Assembly: GCA_016858145.1 (NCBI GenBank)
Contig: JAEHOE010000052.1
Span: 248,001-312,000 of the forward strand
Length of the DNA stretch: 64,000 bases
DNA from: Edaphochlamys debaryana
Taxonomy: Eukaryota; Chlorophyta; Chlorophyceae; Chlamydomonadales
Reading direction: 5' to 3'
The stretch's first letter is position 1; each line of letters begins with the position of its first letter. The translations under genes were made by a program, and so were the position numbers. Below are positions 1-11,879 of this stretch, piece after piece. Under the pieces are notes generated by a model that had not been told where the DNA came from, did not search any database, and saw only the letters and a program-made list of their open reading frames with translations.

Positions 1-139
1 CTTTAGGGTCTTCCGTGCAGTCTCCGGCGGCTCCTGGGCTTGCTGTTGGCTCCTCTGCCGTCGCCCTGGCTTGGCGCATGTTCGATGGCTGACTCCTTCT
101 CCTTCGCGTCTGCCAGGGCGCTTCTCGCTTAACGTACAG

Positions 140-348
140 TCCTCGGTGGTTACAATGAGGGACCCCTGAGGGGGTCTAAGCGCAGAACGCTCCGACCGGC
201 TGGTCGACCACACGGGCTTGCCGCCTGCAAGCCTGTTTTGCCCCCTAACAGCAGCTCACAAGGGCGGTGAGCCACGGCTAACACCAACGAAGCCTCAGCT
301 AGGGAGCCGCCAAGGGGAGTGTCCCCGCCCGTCCGTGGGCCACCGACC
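140..348 (-). mobile_element. 5'-truncated LINE-like element copy
   Basis: A 209-bp insertion is present only in macrosatellite copy 1. It is flanked by a 9-bp direct repeat (aacgtacag at 131-139 and 349-357), and copies 2 and 3 have that sequence once. The insert is the reverse complement of the last ~208 bp of the longer element at 15959-17115. It shares exactly the same 3' end but starts internally. A fixed 3' end, variable 5' end, no terminal inverted repeats and a short target duplication are the marks of target-primed reverse transcription. Confidence 0.8.
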
Positions 349-895
349 AACGTACAGGTCTGTATGGTGATGCTGGGCGGGGCTGGGACTCTAGCGAGCC
401 GCCGGAGACGCTGCGCGCCCGACCCGCCCGCCCAAGTAACATGCTCCAGGTAACTTGTGTGTGGGACCGCTTCGGACGGCTTCGGACAACTTTGCAGTGC
501 TCTGGCGAAAGCCCTGGTCGCATGGTCACCGCGTCACTGCGGGTTGCACCTGGCCAGTCCCCGATTGTTCGGAAAGGAACCTGGGTCTGCACTTTGCTGG
601 CCTGCTTTTCGCGTACCCCGTCTTGCAGTTCCCCTTCCCCCTAATGGCGTAATTGGAAGGGTTCCCATGGGCTGTGCTTCCTGTGTGGACGCGGTCGGAG
701 TTCGACGGAGCTCCACTGAGCGGTTGCCAGCGGCTGGCCGCGTCCTGTGGCGCCCGACCTCCCTCGCCTCTTCTACCTTGAGGTCGCCTAACACGTCCGC
801 GCGGACCGCAGGTTTGCAACACGGGTTAGATTTCGGGTTCGGTTCTGTTGCCCCCTCCCCGTTGCCCTCGCAGACACCTCGGCTCTCCAATAACC

Positions 896-1140
896 GTGTA
901 CTTCCCTAGCGTAGCGGGGAAGGTAGGTTCTTGCGGTCTATCGGGGAGCGTGGAAGCGGCGGCGGGGGCACCCCGGGGCGCGGCCGTGCACGCACCTGGG
1001 TATGTGCTGCACCATGCCGGCCCTGTACGGCGGATTGCCGGGGCTATGGCTCTCGCCTACTCACAGCTCCGACTAACTGTGTCGTCGTGTTGACAGTCGC
1101 ATGGAGTCTAGAGCCCTCTGTCGGGCCGCACAATGGCCTC
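896..1140 (+). repeat. Internal duplication, member A
   Basis: About 245 bp here recur within the same unit at 2137-2386 with a few substitutions and a short indel. The pair recurs in copy 2 at 6727 and 7967, and the A member also in copy 3. The two members are directly oriented and about 1.24 kb apart. Confidence 0.85.
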
Positions 1141-2136
1141 CGTGTAGGACATACTCTTCGCAATCGCTCAAGAAAAATGTTCCTCTCACGCGTTCGACGA
1201 ATGATAAGATTGACTTCTACACGTGATTTAGTAGTAGTTAACGTTGCGGTGCAAGCCGCACATAGTTGGGGTCACCCGATTTGCGCGCCATTCACATAGC
1301 GCGCCTCGATGGCGAGGGCGCCCACAAGGCGCGGTGCTGTGCCGAACAACAGTCTGGAGCTTGGATGGGGCGCGCTGCGGAACGGCGGCGAATCGCTGGA
1401 GTCTGCGATCGATCACCGCGGTGTTCACTGCGGACTTGTTCTGACGTCGCACCAGTAAGCGGCATAATCGGTGCCCTACCTCTGCATGATATAGTAGTCG
1501 CTACAAGCGCTTTGGCTACCTGGCTTCGGGGGGACTTGCCGGCAACCCCCTCCCACAGTCCCAGCCACATCGGCGCCCCCCGCCGTGACGGCTATCCCAC
1601 GTGCATTGCGTTCTTGAACCATTATCCACAAAGCGTTCTTGCACCCATTCATCAAACAGCGTATGACGCCTTGCGCACGACTTAGCGCTTACATGCGGTT
1701 GACACGGCCTGCACGGCGGGATGCTCACAACTCAAAAGCAGTCGCCTCCTACGGCTTGCCCCGTGCCCACACGGGCATGTGCAATCACACACATTCCGCA
1801 TTCGTGCACACCGTTTCATGCGGACATCGCATCCAACCGCCCACACTCTCTTGGGCTCAGTTATGTTACCGAATCCCTCATCACCATACGCACGCACTGC
1901 GCGGCACCCACCCTCCACGATTACTCACCCACCCATGACACCACCCGTATTGAGGAGCCCTAGCGGTGCTTTCAAGGACTGTCATCACTTCGGCCACTAG
2001 TGCATCCTCAATATGGGGGTTGGTTGTCGGGGGGCGGGTTTCGACGAGGGGTCAATGGGTGCGGCCAGCTGTCCTTGATTTGAGTGGGGGGCATAGCTGG
2101 AGCTGGCCGCTGTAACGCTTCACGATAGATACGCAA

Positions 2137-2386
2137 GAAGTGTACTTCCCTAGCGTAGCGGGGAAGGTAGGTTCTTGCGGTCTATCGGGGAGCGTGGAAG
2201 CGGCGGCGGGGGCACCCCGGGGCGCGGCCATGCACGCACCTGGGTACGTGCTGCGCCATGCCGGCGTACGGCGGATTGCCGGGGCTATGGCTCTCGCCTG
2301 CTCACAGCTCCGACTAACTGTGTCGTCGTGTTGACAGTCGCATGGAGGCTAGAGCCCTCTGTCGGGCCGCGCAATGGCCCCGTAAA
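2137..2386 (+). repeat. Internal duplication, member B
   Basis: This is the second member of the direct duplication with 896-1140. Immediately upstream, 2047-2136 matches 5704-5795 of the same unit, and 1980-2030 matches 5135-5180. The unit is therefore a mosaic assembled from its own segments. Confidence 0.8.
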
Positions 2387-2689
2387 TCCCACCCACCCGC
2401 CCTTATATCGTATCAAAGCTGGCCACCTCGCCAGCTAAGGGGCAATGCGCCTCCGGCGCGATTGGCGGGCAGCCCCCGTCGGGGGCGCCTGCTGTTCCCA
2501 GTTTGTCCTGAAGCGACGGTTATTGCGCTTGGACGCACACGGTGCGCATGCACGGTGCTGGCACGGGTACCCCGAACCTGGCATCATACCGGGGCATGGG
2601 CATGCGCTAGCACACCTTACGCTAGCACCTTACGGACGAACGGGCGCGAGGCACGCCGGTCTTTTACCCCATGGCTGCACCGGGCGCTC

Positions 2690-3850
2690 AAGATATCTGC
2701 GCCACAGCCGCACTCGCATTGGGCTGTCCACGGCATTGGGCCTGCAGCCCCGTTTTTATCGAGTTGCACAGGGCACGGTTGCCCGCAGCCACACTCACAT
2801 CGAGTTTGCTCAGGGCATTGGGCCTGCGGCCTCGTTCGTATTGGGCTGCACAGGGCAATGTTGCCTAGCCTCACTCATCACACCACTCCTTTGGGCTGCA
2901 CGGCCTGCAGCTGTGCCCACTTCCAGCTGCTCAGAGCATTGGCGCCGGCAGCCGCTTTCACATCGGGCTGCACAGCAGGGCGTTCTTGCCCTCAGCCTCT
3001 TCCCATTCGGCTGCACAGGGCTACTCAGCCCGCAGCCCTCGTGGGGTACGGCTGCGCGGGGCAGGGATGCATGCCCGCAGCCTCGTTTGCACACGGCTGC
3101 ACAGGGCTTCGGCCCGCAGCCTTCCTGGCCTAGGGCTGCGCGGGGCAGAGGTGCCCGCAGCCTCATTTGCTCTCGGCTGCACAGGGCCCTACAGCCCGCA
3201 GCCCTCGTGGCATACGGCTGCGCGGGCAAAGGTGCCCGCAGCCTCATTTGCACACGGCTGCACAGGGCCCTACAGCCCGCAGCCTTCTTGGCATACGGCT
3301 GCGCGGGGCAGAGATGCCCGCAGCCTCACTTGCACTTGGCTGCACAGGGCTCTACAGCCCGCAGCCCTCGTGGCATACGGCTGCGCGGGGCAGAGGTAGC
3401 CGCAGCGTCATTTGCACTGGGCTGCTCAAGGCTCTATAGCCGCAGCCTTCTTGGCATACGGCTGCGCGGGGCAGAGATGCCCGCAGCCTCACTTGCACTT
3501 GGCTGCACAGGGCTCTTCAGCCCGCAGCATTCTTGGCATACGGCTGCGCGGGGCAGAGGCGTTTATAGCCTCACTTGCACTAAGCTGCACAAGGTGCGTG
3601 CTTTGGCCCGCAAGTCTCCTGGTATACGGTGCGCGGGGCAGCGGTTGCCCGCAGCCTCATTTGCACACGGCTGCACAGGGCTTCGGCCCGCAGCTTATAT
3701 GGCATACGGCTGCGCGGGGCCGGGATGCCCGCAGCCTCAATTGCTCTCGGCTGCACGGGGCTCGTCGGCCCGCAGCCTTCCTGGCATACGGCTGCGCGGA
3801 GCTGGGATGCCCGCAGCCTCGTCTGCGCTCGGATGCATAGGGCTGGTACG
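2690..3850 (+). repeat. ~82-bp minisatellite in copy 1
   Basis: The array alternates two related half-units of about 41 bp. One is centred on cccgcagcct with a cggctgcacagggc core, the other ends in catacggctgcgcggggcag. Together they form a ~80-83-bp higher-order repeat with roughly a dozen copies, more diverged toward 2700. An open frame runs through it in copy 1, but the period is not consistently a multiple of three and a one-base indel breaks it in copy 2, so I treat it as non-coding. Confidence 0.85.
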
Positions 3851-4244
3851 CTGCAATGACGCCGTCACGGCCTCGCACCGCTCACGCACAGCGTCACACG
3901 CACCACGCCGCATAGGGGTGTCGGCGCCCACATCGACACATGCGCATGCATGGGACGGGGCTGCCTCCTTTCGTATGGGCAGCGCCAGCATCACCTCGCA
4001 CACAGCGCTTGGCCGGCTGGCTGGTTATCCACCGCCTGGTGCCCACAGTCTCACACGCCCAAGCCCCACTGCTGGACCATGGCACATACCACCGCACCTC
4101 ACATGGCTGCACTGGATCACCTGCTGGATCCCCACTTTAGTCCGGATACACAAGGCCTCGGACCCTTTCTTGCTCGCGCTGGCCGCATCACCGCACACCA
4201 CATCACCGCACGGCACTCCACATTGCACTTCTTCTCTTGGGACC

Positions 4245-4513
4245 GGTTGCTGGGGCCTAAGGGCCGCAACTCAGGTCGTCTCTCACCATCGGGGTTGCTG
4301 GGGCCGTGGGGCCGCAACCTGTGTTATTCGCACTTGTTCGCGACGGTTGCTGGGGCCGTAGGGCCGCAACCTGAGCAGTCTGCCCGCAGTGGTTGCTGGG
4401 GCCGTGGGGCCGCAACCCGGGTTCTTCACACTTGTTCGCGACGGTTGCTGGGGCTGTAGGGCCGCAACCTGAGCAGTCTGCCCGCAGTGGTTGCTGGAAT
4501 CGAAGCACCGCAA
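4245..4513. repeat. Tandem hairpin array, copy 1
   Basis: Six short units of 27 bp each begin with ggttgc and end with gcaac(c), enclosing a tggggcc...ggggcc or similar core. Most units can therefore fold as a hairpin with a ggttgc/gcaacc stem. Spacing alternates around 33-65 bp, and pairs of spacers recur (tgagcagtctgcccgcagt twice), which indicates a higher-order unit. The last unit (4491-4513) is degenerate. Confidence 0.8.
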
Positions 4514-5186
4514 CTGCGTTTAGGGCTGGAGCCATCTACGGTACCCATCACGGTCACTGGGGCCCGGGGGACGGTGTCTATCTCCGCCCATCTCGATGGT
4601 ACGCTTGCTGGGCCCGGGGCCATGACCAGCCTTTGCTTCTACATACCGCTGTAGCCTCTGGGGCTGATGGTCCATGAATCAAGCGGAAACCGAAGGGCCG
4701 CACCCCTCCTGTGTCAGGAGGCCTGTCCGCTGAGGCTAACAGACCGCCCAGGTCGCTGGGCCAAGGCCCGCATCCTTCATCCCTGCTGCTACCATTCCAC
4801 AGTGGCCCCTCCCAGGATACAGCAGGCCAAGGTACCCGGATGCCTGAGACTCCCTCGTGGCCTGACGGCTTCGGACGTAAAGGCGGAACGGTCTCAGGTT
4901 GCCCCGTGTGGGCGCCAAGTGACGTGGAGTTATGGCGTAGAGTTATGACGTGGAGTAACGCACTGGGTTGCGTGTGCGAGCCTGTCTCGTCGGGGTGTCA
5001 CAGTATAATTGTGTCGTCCTGGCTGTGCACAGGCCCGGCACAGCACAGCCGGTGCCGGTTTTTATTCCTTGTATTGGGGTCCCTACGGGTCCCCAGGGGT
5101 CTTGCGCCCCATTAACAGTATGTGCTACACCTTCTGTCACCACTTCGGCCACTAGTGCATCCTCAATATGGGGGTTGTCGGGGGAC

Positions 5187-5689
5187 GGGTTGGCTTGCCG
5201 CGCCTATGTGGTCACGTCGCAGGGTGCCCCCGTTGGTGACTTGTAAAATATTGGATATTTTGCATTGTCGGAAGTTCTGGAGTCGTCGACGCGCTCGGCC
5301 GCTCACGTGGTCCGGCGGTGCCCCAGCGTAGAAGCAAAGTGCGTCCTGAACCAAGTTGCAAAAAGCAGGGGCCGCGAAAAGCCAGACTGTTTAGGGACGC
5401 GGGCGCTCCGTCTACGGCGTTTGCGGCGCCTTCCCGAGGCACGCTAGAGCGCCTGCGACTAGCCGCGCGTGCCACGCATGCTGCATTAGACGTGTCACCT
5501 ACATGATGCGCCTCGTCACGTCGTGCAGCGCGGCGGGGTGCACCTGCCGTGCCGCGGCCACGCGGCCTCCCTCCCCCCGCAGCCCCCGGCGCCGCCCGCG
5601 ACCCACCGGCGACCCACCGGCCATGCACACCCAACCCCACGTCCCGCTCCCAAAAAAGGGGGGCAAGCCCGGACTGCTGCGCAGCTCAG
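5187..5689. mobile_element. MITE-like element in macrosatellite copy 1
   Basis: This segment matches 58713-59207 at the other end of the window, with indels. Shared landmarks are a gggttgg(g)cttgcc start, the run of gacccaccgg repeats near 5600, and an end at ggggcaagccc followed by ggactgctgcgcagctcag. The 58.7-kb copy has inverted ends gggcttgcccc/ggggcaagccc. It is probably a non-autonomous DNA transposon captured in the macrosatellite unit before amplification. No coding capacity and no certain target duplication were found. Confidence 0.55.
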
Positions 5690-8520
5690 GCCGGTTTCAA
5701 CGACGGGTCAATGGGTGCGGCCAGCTGTCCTTGATTTGAGTGGGGGGCATAGCTGGAGCTGGCCGCTGTAACGCTTCACAATAGATACGCAAGAACTCCT
5801 GTACCGCGACGGACTCCAGCGGCGAAAGCGTCGGCTGGTGTTGGGCGGGCGGGGACCGTTCCGCCGTATGGGACCCACATGGGGAAGCTCCGCGCTGCTC
5901 CCGGATGGGTGGGGTCCCTGCTTGCCAGCCACCCCATCCGGGCCTCCCTGCCCGCACCCCCTCTCTCCACCGCTCGCAGCGATGGGTCGTCTCTGCCGTA
6001 CGGACCTCAACGCGTGGTCTTTGCTGACTTCCGCCCCACTCGCTGCCCTCTTTAGGGTCTTCCGTGCAGTCTCCGGCGGCTCCTGGGCTTGCTGTTGGCT
6101 CCTCTGCCGTCGCCCTGGCTTGGCGCATGTTCGATGGCTGACTCCTTCTCCTTCGCGTCTGCCAGGGCGCTTCTCCCTTAACGTACAGGTCTGTATGGTG
6201 ATGCTGGGCGGGGCTGGGACTCTAGCGAGCCGCCGGAGACGCTGCGCGCCCGACCCGCCCGCCCAAGTAACATGCTCCAGGTAACTTGTGTGTGGGACCG
6301 CTTCGGACGGCTTCGGACAACTTTGCAGTGCTCTGGCGAAAGCCCTGGTCGCATGGTCACCGCGTCACTGCGGGTTGCACCTGGCCAGTCCCCGATTGTT
6401 CGGAAAGGAACCTGGGTCTGCACTTTGCTGGCCTGCTTTTCGCGTACCCCGTCTTGCAGTTCCCCTTCCCTCTAATGGCGTAATTGGAAGGGTTCCCATG
6501 GGCTGTGCTTCCTGTGTGGACGCGGTCGGAGTTCGACGGAGCTCCACTGAGCGGTTGCCAGCGGCTGGCCGCGTCCTGTGGCGCCCGACCTCCCTCGCCT
6601 CTTCTACCTTGAGGTCGCCTAACACGTCCGCGCGGACCGCAGGTTTGCAACACGGGTTAGATTTCGGGTTCGGTTCTGTTGCCCCCTCCCCGTTGCCCTC
6701 GCAGACACCTCGGCTCTCCAATAACCGTGTACTTCCCTAGCGTAGCGGGGAAGGTAGGTTCTTGCGGTCTATCGGGGAGCGTGGAAGCGGCGGCGGGGGC
6801 ACCCCGGGGCGCGGCCGTGCACGCACCTGGGTATGTGCTGCACCATGCCGGCCCTGTACGGCGGATTGCCGGGGCTATGGCTCTCGCCTACTCACAGCTC
6901 CGACTAACTGTGTCGTCGTGTTGACAGTCGCATGGAGTCTAGAGCCCTCTGTCGGGCCGCACAATGGCCTCCGTGTAGGACATACTCTTCGCAATCGCTC
7001 AAGAAAAATGTTCCTCTCACGCGTTCGACGAATGATAAGATTGACTTCTACACGTGATTTAGTAGTAGTTAACGTTGCGGTGCAAGCCGCACATAGTTGG
7101 GGTCACCCGATTTGCGCGCCATTCACATAGCGCGCCTCGATGGCGAGGGCGCCCACAAGGCGCGGTGCTGTGCCGAACAACAGTCTGGAGCTTGGATGGG
7201 GCGCGCTGCGGAACGGCGGCGAATCGCTGGAGTCTGCGATCGATCACCGCGGTGTTCACTGCGGACTTGTTCTGACGTCGCACCAGTAAGCGGCATAATC
7301 GGTGCCCTACCTCTGCATGATATAGTAGTCGCTACAAGCGCTTTGGCTACCTGGCTTCGGGGGGACTTGCCGGCAACCCCCTCCCACAGTCCCAGCCACA
7401 TCGGCGCCCCCCGCCGTGACGGCTATCCCACGTGCATTGCGTTCTTGAACCATTATCCACAAAGCGTTCTTGCACCCATTCATCAAACAGCGTATGACGC
7501 CTTGCGCACGACTTAGCGCTTACATGCGGTTGACACGGCCTGCACGGCGGGATGCTCACAACTCAAAAGCAGTCGCCTCCTACGGCTTGCCCCGTGCCCA
7601 CACGGGCATGTGCAATCACACACATTCCGCATTCGTGCACACCGTTTCATGCGGACATCGCATCCAACCGCCCACACTCTCTTGGGCTCAGTTATGTTAC
7701 CGAATCCCTCATCACCATACGCACGCACTGCGCGGCACCCACCCTCCACGATTACTCACCCACCCATGACACCACCCGTATTGAGGAGCCCTAGCGGTGC
7801 TTTCAAGGACTGTCATCACTTCGGCCACTAGTGCATCCTCAATATGGGGGTTGGTTGTCGGGGGGCGGGTTTCGACGAGGGGTCAATGGGTGCGGCCAGC
7901 TGTCCTTGATTTGAGTGGGGGGCATAGCTGGAGCTGGCCGCTGTAACGCTTCACGATAGATACGCAAGAAGTGTACTTCCCTAGCGTAGCGGGGAAGGTA
8001 GGTTCTTGCGGTCTATCGGGGAGCGTGGAAGCGGCGGCGGGGGCACCCCGGGGCGCGGCCATGCACGCACCTGGGTACGTGCTGCGCCATGCCGGCGTAC
8101 GGCGGATTGCCGGGGCTATGGCTCTCGCCTGCTCACAGCTCCGACTAACTGTGTCGTCGTGTTGACAGTCGCATGGAGGCTAGAGCCCTCTGTCGGGCCG
8201 CGCAATGGCCCCGTAAATCCCACCCACCCGCCCTTATATCGTATCAAAGCTGGCCACCTCGCCAGCTAAGGGGCAATGCGCCTCCGGCGCGATTGGCGGG
8301 CAGCCCCCGTCGGGGGCGCCTGCTGTTCCCAGTTTGTCCTGAAGCGACGGTTATTGCGCTTGGACGCACACGGTGCGCATGCACGGTGCTGGCACGGGTA
8401 CCCCGAACCTGGCATCATACCGGGGCATGGGCATGCGCTAGCACACCTTACGCTAGCACCTTACGGACGAACGGGCGCGAGGCACGCCGGTCTTTTACCC
8501 CATGGCTGCACCGGGCGCTC

Positions 8521-9680
8521 AAGATATCTGCGCCACAGCCGCACTCGCATTGGGCTGTCCACGGCATTGGGCCTGCAGCCCCGTTTTTATCGAGTTGCAC
8601 AGGGCACGGTTGCCCGCAGCCACACTCACATCGAGTTTGCTCAGGGCATTGGGCCTGCGGCCTCGTTCGTATTGGGCTGCACAGGGCAATGTTGCCTAGC
8701 CTCACTCATCACACCACTCCTTTGGGCTGCACGGCCTGCAGCTGTGCCCACTTCCAGCTGCTCAGAGCATTGGCGCCGGCAGCCGCTTTCACATCGGGCT
8801 GCACAGCAGGGCGTTCTTGCCCTCAGCCTCTTCCCATTCGGCTGCACAGGGCTACTCAGCCCGCAGCCCTCGTGGGGTACGGCTGCGCGGGGCAGGGATG
8901 CATGCCCGCAGCCTCGTTTGCACACGGCTGCACAGGGCTTCGGCCCGCAGCCTTCCTGGCCTAGGGCTGCGCGGGGCAGAGGTGCCCGCAGCCTCATTTG
9001 CTCTCGGCTGCACAGGGCCCTACAGCCCGCAGCCCTCGTGGCATACGGCTGCGCGGGCAAAGGTGCCCGCAGCCTCATTTGCACACGGCTGCACAGGGCC
9101 CTACAGCCCGCAGCCTTCTTGGCATACGGCTGCGCGGGGCAGAGATGCCCGCAGCCTCACTTGCACTTGGCTGCACAGGGCTCTACAGCCCGCAGCCCTC
9201 GTGGCATACGGCTGCGCGGGGCAGAGGTAGCCGCAGCGTCATTTGCACTGGGCTGCTCAAGGCTCTATAGCCGCAGCCTTCTTGGCATACGGCTGCGCGG
9301 GGCAGAGATGCCCGCAGCCTCACTTGCACTTGGCTGCACAGGGCTCTTCAGCCCGCAGCATTCTTGGCATACGGCTGCGCGGGGCAGAGGCGTTTATAGC
9401 CTCACTTGCACTAAGCTGCACAAGGTGCGTGCTTTGGCCCGCAAGTCTCCTGGTATACGGTGCGCGGGGCAGCGGTGCCCGCAGCCTCATTTGCACACGG
9501 CTGCACAGGGCTTCGGCCCGCAGCTTATATGGCATACGGCTGCGCGGGGCCGGGATGCCCGCAGCCTCAATTGCTCTCGGCTGCACAGGGCTCGTCGGCC
9601 CGCAGCCTTCCTGGCATACGGCTGCGCGGAGCTGGGATGCCCGCAGCCTCGTCTGCGCTCGGATGCATAGGGCTGGTACG
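8521..9680 (+). repeat. ~82-bp minisatellite in copy 2
   Basis: This is the same minisatellite as 2690-3850, carried along by duplication of the large unit. The order of variant half-units is identical, so the array did not expand or contract independently after the large unit was duplicated, apart from a one-base deletion near 9475 and single substitutions. Confidence 0.85.
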
Positions 9681-10074
9681 CTGCAATGACGCCGTCACGG
9701 CCTCGCACCGCTCACGCACAGCGTCACACGCACCACGCCGCATAGGGGTGTCGGCGCCCACATCGACACATGCGCATGCATGGGACGGGGCTGCCTCCTT
9801 TCGTATGGGCAGCGCCAGCATCACCTCGCACACAGCGCTTGGCCGGCTGGCTGGTTATCCACCGCCTGGTGCCCACAGTCTCACACGCCCAAGCCCCACT
9901 GCTGGACCATGGCACATACCACCGCACCTCACATGGCTGCACTGGATCACCTGCTGGATCCCCACTTTAGTCCGGATACACAAGGCCTCGGACCCTTTCT
10001 TGCTCGCGCTGGCCGCATCACCGCACACCACATCACCGCACGGCACTCCACATTGCACTTCTTCTCTTGGGACC

Positions 10075-10343
10075 GGTTGCTGGGGCCTAAGGGCCGCAAC
10101 TCAGGTCGTCTCTCACCATCGGGGTTGCTGGGGCCGTGGGGCCGCAACCTGTGTTATTCGCACTTGTTCGCGACGGTTGCTGGGGCCGTAGGGCCGCAAC
10201 CTGAGCAGTCTGCCCGCAGTGGTTGCTGGGGCCGTGGGGCCGCAACCCGGGTTCTTCACACTTGTTCGCGACGGTTGCTGGGGCTGTAGGGCCGCAACCT
10301 GAGCAGTCTGCCCGCAGTGGTTGCTGGAATCGAAGCACCGCAA
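10075..10343. repeat. Tandem hairpin array, copy 2
   Basis: This is an identical hairpin array in the second macrosatellite copy, 5830 bp downstream of 4245-4513. No base difference was noticed between the two arrays. Confidence 0.8.
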
Positions 10344-11016
10344 CTGCGTTTAGGGCTGGAGCCATCTACGGTACCCATCACGGTCACTGGGGCCCGGGGG
10401 ACGGTGTCTATCTCCGCCCATCTCGATGGTACGCTTGCTGGGCCCGGGGCCATGACCAGCCTTTGCTTCTACATACCGCTGTAGCCTCTGGGGCTGATGG
10501 TCCATGAATCAAGCGGAAACCGAAGGGCCGCACCCCTCCTGTGTCAGGAGGCCTGTCCGCTGAGGCTAACAGACCGCCCAGGTCGCTGGGCCAAGGCCCG
10601 CATCCTTCATCCCTGCTGCTACCATTCCACAGTGGCCCCTCCCAGGATACAGCAGGCCAAGGTACCCGGATGCCTGAGACTCCCTCGTGGCCTGACGGCT
10701 TCGGACGTAAAGGCGGAACGGTCTCAGGTTGCCCCGTGTGGGCGCCAAGTGACGTGGAGTTATGGCGTAGAGTTATGACGTGGAGTAACGCACTGGGTTG
10801 CGTGTGCGAGCCTGTCTCGTCGGGGTGTCACAGTATAATTGTGTCGTCCTGGCTGTGCACAGGCCCGGCACAGCACAGCCGGTGCCGGTTTTTATTCCTT
10901 GTATTGGGGTCCCTACGGGTCCCCAGGGGTCTTGCGCCCCATTAACAGTATGTGCTACACCTTCTGTCACCACTTCGGCCACTAGTGCATCCTCAATATG
11001 GGGGTTGTCGGGGGAC

Positions 11017-11519
11017 GGGTTGGCTTGCCGCGCCTATGTGGTCACGTCGCAGGGTGCCCCCGTTGGTGACTTGTAAAATATTGGATATTTTGCATTGTCG
11101 GAAGTTCTGGAGTCGTCGACGCGCTCGGCCGCTCACGTGGTCCGGCGGTGCCCCAGCGTAGAAGCAAAGTGCGTCCTGAACCAAGTTGCAAAAAGCAGGG
11201 GCCGCGAAAAGCCAGACTGTTTAGGGACGCGGGCGCTCCGTCTACGGCGTTTGCGGCGCCTTCCCGAGGCACGCTAGAGCGCCTGCGACTAGCCGCGCGT
11301 GCCACGCATGCTGCATTAGACGTGTCACCTACATGATGCGCCTCGTCACGTCGTGCAGCGCGGCGGGGTGCACCTGCCGTGCCGCGGCCACGCGGCCTCC
11401 CTCCCCCCGCAGCCCCCGGCGCCGCCCGCGACCCACCGGCGACCCACCGGCCATGCACACCCAACCCCACGTCCCGCTCCCAAAAAAGGGGGGCAAGCCC
11501 GGACTGCTGCGCAGCTCAG
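11017..11519. mobile_element. MITE-like element in macrosatellite copy 2
   Basis: This is the copy of 5187-5689 carried in the second macrosatellite unit, identical as far as I compared. Its presence at the same position in both units shows that it inserted before the tandem amplification. Confidence 0.5.
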
Positions 11520-11879
11520 GCCGGTTTCAACGACGGGTCAATGGGTGCGGCCAGCTGTCCTTGATTTGAGTGGGGGGCATAGCTGGAGCTGGCCGCTGTA
11601 ACGCTTCACAATAGATACGCAAGAACTCCTGTACCGCGACGGACTCCAGCGGCGAAAGCGTCGGCTGGTGTTGGGCGGGCGGGGACCGTTCCGCCGTATG
11701 GGACCCACATGGGGAAGCTCCGCGCTGCTCCCGGATGGGTGGGGTCCCTGCTTGCCAGCCACCCCATCCGGGCCTCCCTGCCCGCACCCCCTCTCTCCAC
11801 CGCTCGCAGCGATGGGTCGTCTCTGCCGTACGGACCTCAACGCGTGGTCTTTGCTGACTTCCGCCCCACTCGCTGCCCT

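Larger units (their letters stand above)
1..6049. repeat. Macrosatellite copy 1 (~5.83-kb unit)
   Basis: This is the first visible copy of a ~5.83-kb tandem unit; the array may continue left of the window. It matches 6050-11879 almost base for base. It is 218 bp longer because it contains a 209-bp insertion plus its 9-bp target duplication at 131-357; without these it is 5831 bp. Open frames in the unit are shifted by single-base changes between copies or follow internal minisatellites, and I see no gene with plausible exons. Boundaries are arbitrary because the array is head to tail. Confidence 0.95.
6050..11879. repeat. Macrosatellite copy 2 (~5.83-kb unit)
   Basis: This is the complete 5830-bp second copy. 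It lacks the insertion of copy 1, so it shows the empty target site around 6180-6190. It differs from copy 1 by rare substitutions and by a one-base deletion in the minisatellite near 9475. That deletion changes the copy-to-copy offset from 5831 to 5830 and breaks the long minisatellite open frame. Confidence 0.95.

Noticed and set aside
140..348. MITE with TCGGTGG-type terminal inverted repeats
   Set aside because: A 7-bp similarity exists between its two ends, but the longer relative at 15959-17115 shares only the 3' end and lacks inverted termini. 5' truncation of a retroelement explains both copies better.
2445..4361. 638-codon open frame in macrosatellite copy 1
   Set aside because: It is generated by the ~82-bp minisatellite, is broken by a one-base indel in copy 2, has no codon or domain signature and no plausible start or splice context.
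2245..4513. Possible CRISPR-like array from regularly spaced hairpins and repeats
   Set aside because: Spacers are themselves repeated, there are no cas genes and the context is a eukaryotic nuclear genome.
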